Below are positions 61,808-64,000 of a stretch of DNA of 64,000 bases, piece by piece. Position 1 is the first letter of the stretch; each line of letters starts with the position of its first letter. Where the stretch lies: assembly GCA_964036045.1 (NCBI GenBank), contig OZ038382.1, forward strand, positions 84,047,918 through 84,111,917, given 5' to 3'. Source of the DNA: Eutreptiella sp. 'Long Island Sound 2002'. Lineage: Eukaryota; Euglenozoa; Euglenophyceae; Eutreptiales; Eutreptiaceae. Position numbers and translations under genes: made by a program. A model generated the notes under the pieces. That model made no database searches and had not been told where the DNA came from. It saw only the letters and a program-made list of their open reading frames with translations.

Positions 61808-62565
61808 TGAAGGTTCGAAAACGTTGCAGGTGCTCCCGATGAGCAGGACCAAGACACAAGGTCTGGAGGGAAGTGAATATCATTCAGGAGGGGAATTAGA
61901 TTACTTACCTTCAAGTCCTCGTGGGACCCTGAGGAGCGTGTCGGCGCGGATGCAAACAGTTCTTCTTGTTGAGAAGGGGTGTCATATACAGTGGGGTTGG
62001 GCAATGTCCAGCAGTTCGTTACCGCTGGCGTTGTTGTCGATTGGCATGAGCTTTGTTGCAGTCCCAGTTGCAGTTGCAGTCCCACAACTGCAACCAGTCT
62101 ACCACAACCTCACCCAACAGCCACCACCAACTGGCCTCTTTGTTGGTGGCCACAAAAGCAATGCCTCTATTCCCCTCAAAACCTATTTTCTGCGCCACAC
62201 GCGGCTACAGACGACGTGGGAGGTGAACCCATAAAGTCTCAAGCTCCCAGTTCTCAGGCAACCCATCATTCCATTCCTTCTGAGAATTTCGAAAACCATT
62301 CACCGCAAAAGCATCACAGGTTATAGGCATTTGATGCTTTTCCATCCATGAAGACAGAGATTCTACGATGGACCGACGAATATTATATTTACGACTACCC
62401 CACACACGCTGAAAATTGTAACTGGGTCCATGTAATCTAGCCGGCTGCCTTTCCATCGAAGAAAGAATACGTGACTACATACAAGCTGGTGGTCGCACGG
62501 GCGACTGCCGAATCAATTCAGGAAAATTTACTTCAGCAAGACTCCTATGTGGAACGGTATCCACA
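61808..62565 (-). pseudogene. Gene Y, intron part and DIRS/Dam-like domain (copy B)
   Basis: This is the right-hand copy of the ~807-bp duplication. The intron donor GTAAGT is at 61,903-61,908. Upstream the frame has DTPSQQEELFASAPTRSSG. Further up lies the Dam-like domain with CDAFAVNGFRNSQ and TLWVHLPRRL, then the same in-frame TAG as copy A (62205-62207), then PRVAQKIGFEG. A second TAG replaces a Tyr codon of copy A (near 62,478). Unlike copy A, the sequence continues upstream into the rest of gene Y at 62,566. Confidence 0.55.
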
Positions 62566-62611
62566 TTACCGACCTTATCTGCCTATGGGGTGAGAACTGC
62601 AGATTTCTGGG

Positions 62612-63328
62612 CTATCCCCATGCAGCCATCAAATAATCTGGGGCCCAATTCCCCTGGTGACTCGAATCAGTATCAATCTTATCACTCATACATTGATCCT
62701 CCGACGTGTCCGAAAAATCGTCATTCAAGACTGCAACCAGTTGTCGTTGACAGTCCCAGAATTTCCCCTCAGCAATAGACGAACCAGAGCTCCATGCGTT
62801 TGAAGAAGGAGTGGATTGATTAGGCGGGTAAAGCTTCGGCCATGGCTTTGCACTTGCATGCGGTAATTCAAGTATTCGTGCGGGTTTCACTGTTTTTTCC
62901 AAGGAGGCACGTTGTTGAATGTGTTGTCGTTCTCGGCATTGGTCACAGCGCTTGGGCACTTGTAGGTTTTTTTCCAAGAACCAGTGTACATTTGACACTG
63001 TGAGGACGACGGATTTGCTACAGGCTTTGCACGATTATTCGATTAAGGAGGCTGATGTTACCTCCGGTTCTTTCTTGGTTGTCTTGCGCCGCGTGGTAGT
63101 TTGCCAGGCAGGTTCGTCTTCGTCTCCTGCTGCTGGCTTTTTGTCTTCATATTCTGGTTTTAGGATGTTCCAGGGGTTCTTGTGCTCGAAATGATCAGCG
63201 CTGTGAGTGGACATGGCATCTGGATTGTGACTGTATCTGCTTTGGATGCTTTTGCAGGCGTGAGTGGTTTGCGAGTCATAGATCAGGGCTTGGCTTCGAA
63301 ATACTGTCGGTTCATTTGTCTGCGACAA
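62612..63328 (-). pseudogene. Gene Y, zinc-ribbon segment
   Basis: The frame contains a Lys/Glu-rich stretch (KPEYEDKKPAAGDEDE), then a TAA at 63035-63037, and one codon later SCKACSKSVVLTVSN, WFLEKNLQVPKRC and DQCRERQ. This is the pattern of a small zinc ribbon (C-x2-C ... WF..K.L..PKRC-x2-C) seen in a widespread putative zinc-binding domain. A Ser/Asp-rich segment follows to TAG at 62612-62614. The frame then changes before the Dam-like domain, by intron or frameshift. It may be a nucleic-acid-binding part of the gene Y product. Confidence 0.45.
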
Positions 63329-63877
63329 GGCATGGCGAACTTAAAGTGGTCGTGCAGGTTTGGAATTTCGGGCAGGCGAACCGTAGGTCCAAGCGACTTG
63401 CAGGTCTGTAATCGACGCACGGCAGGAGAAGATATTGCATGTGGACGCTGACGCCGGGTGGTGCCTCCGGAGCTTGACGAAAGGAGCGGAGAGGACCGTG
63501 CACGTATGGCTTTTGTACAGAACCGCTGAGGACTTGAGCAGGTCACCGCGTTGCGACGGTAATTTGAGTTTTTGGCGCGTTGTGCATGTCGTGCGATAAC
63601 TGTGTTTTTGCGACGGCGTGGCTCGAAACGAGAAGCAAGCTTCTTCACTGGCTCCCTGGTCAACTGTGGGTGCTACCTTTGCAGCTGATGATCAGTACAG
63701 TGCTGAGATTGTATCAACTTGCCATATTTGCAGTATCGCTGTCGAACGGAAAATAGGCGTCTGTGCCGGCACAGGGTTCCGGTCGTAGCGGGACTTGTTG
63801 AGTTGGGCATGTCCACAATCTTCCAGTTTTGATGGTTGCCGGCACTTGCTGCAGTTCTCATAGTTCACTACATCCAA
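63283..63877 (-). pseudogene. Gene Y, upstream coding-like segments
   Basis: An ATG at 63877 opens MDVVNYENCSKCRQPSKL with a Cys/His cluster (CSKC...DCGH), ending in TGA at 63692. Another frame continues across a TAG (63673-63675) into TREPVKKLASRFEPRRRK and a basic Ser-rich stretch ending in TGA at 63283. Introns or frameshifts must connect these parts; I cannot place them. The start of the gene may lie here or beyond the window. Confidence 0.35.
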
Positions 63878-64000
63878 CGCTGGCCGTGGGTGCTGTTGTT
63901 CCTTGAAATCGTTGTTGCTTGTGATGGCGGTTGCATTTGAGGCGGCGTCCTCTTTGCTCTGAGGGTTCCAGGCACTGTCATGTGCAAACCAGCATCTCTG
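63878..64000. other. Right edge of window
   Basis: Upstream side of gene Y. Too short to interpret. Confidence 0.3.

Overview
This is a repeat-rich eukaryotic window made almost entirely of nested retrotransposons. Spliceosomal GT-AG intron signals, LTR and non-LTR retroelements, a tRNA-iMet-type primer site and long GC-rich tandem arrays point to a large algal or protist nuclear genome. A green-lineage alga is a guess; no host gene is clear enough to name the taxon. No rRNA, tRNA or CRISPR locus is convincing.

Layout. (1) 1-7.9 kb: an unrecognised minus-strand gene ("gene X") split by a 2.8-kb satellite-bearing element (element 1, plus sense, 20-bp target duplication with 3 mismatches) and carrying an 86-bp palindromic insertion. 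(2) 7.9-13.4 kb: element 2, the same family in the opposite orientation, bounded by a perfect 15-bp target duplication. (3) 13.45-15.2 kb: quiet DNA with degenerate repeats. (4) 15.2-64 kb: one minus-strand, intron-bearing gene ("gene Y", zinc-ribbon plus DIRS/Dam-like domain) broken by about 46 kb of nested insertions. Element 3 (16.6-32.2 kb) sits between ~807-bp direct copies of gene Y. A complete 10.96-kb Ty3/gypsy chromovirus-like element (19,219-30,177; 534-bp LTRs, 5-bp TSD GTGCG) sits inside element 3. A giant 29,545-bp non-LTR element (element 4, 32,246-61,790) sits inside the right-hand gene Y copy, bounded by a perfect 17-bp duplication.

Element 4 is the main discovery candidate. 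On the minus strand it has a ~2-kb leader, ~45 monomers of a 212-bp repeat (9.6 kb), then five ORFs: A (CCCH finger), B (large, C2H2 finger, possible cysteine-protease-like core), C (AP endonuclease - reverse transcriptase - RNase H - zinc fingers, ~2,230 codons), D and E (unknown), then a ~4-kb C-rich 3' region and an AAACCTC-repeat tail. All five ORFs lie in one reading frame. A/B, B/C and D/E are separated only by a UGA followed by C, and the downstream ORFs B, C and E have no AUG before their conserved starts, so stop readthrough or recoding is the simplest reading.

The gypsy element has the order gag - UAG - protease - Dam-like domain - RT - RNase H - integrase - chromodomain. A homologous Dam-like domain is present in gene Y, where both copies share an in-frame UAG. 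In-frame stops between same-frame coding segments recur across the window, raising either programmed readthrough or rare sense use of stop codons.
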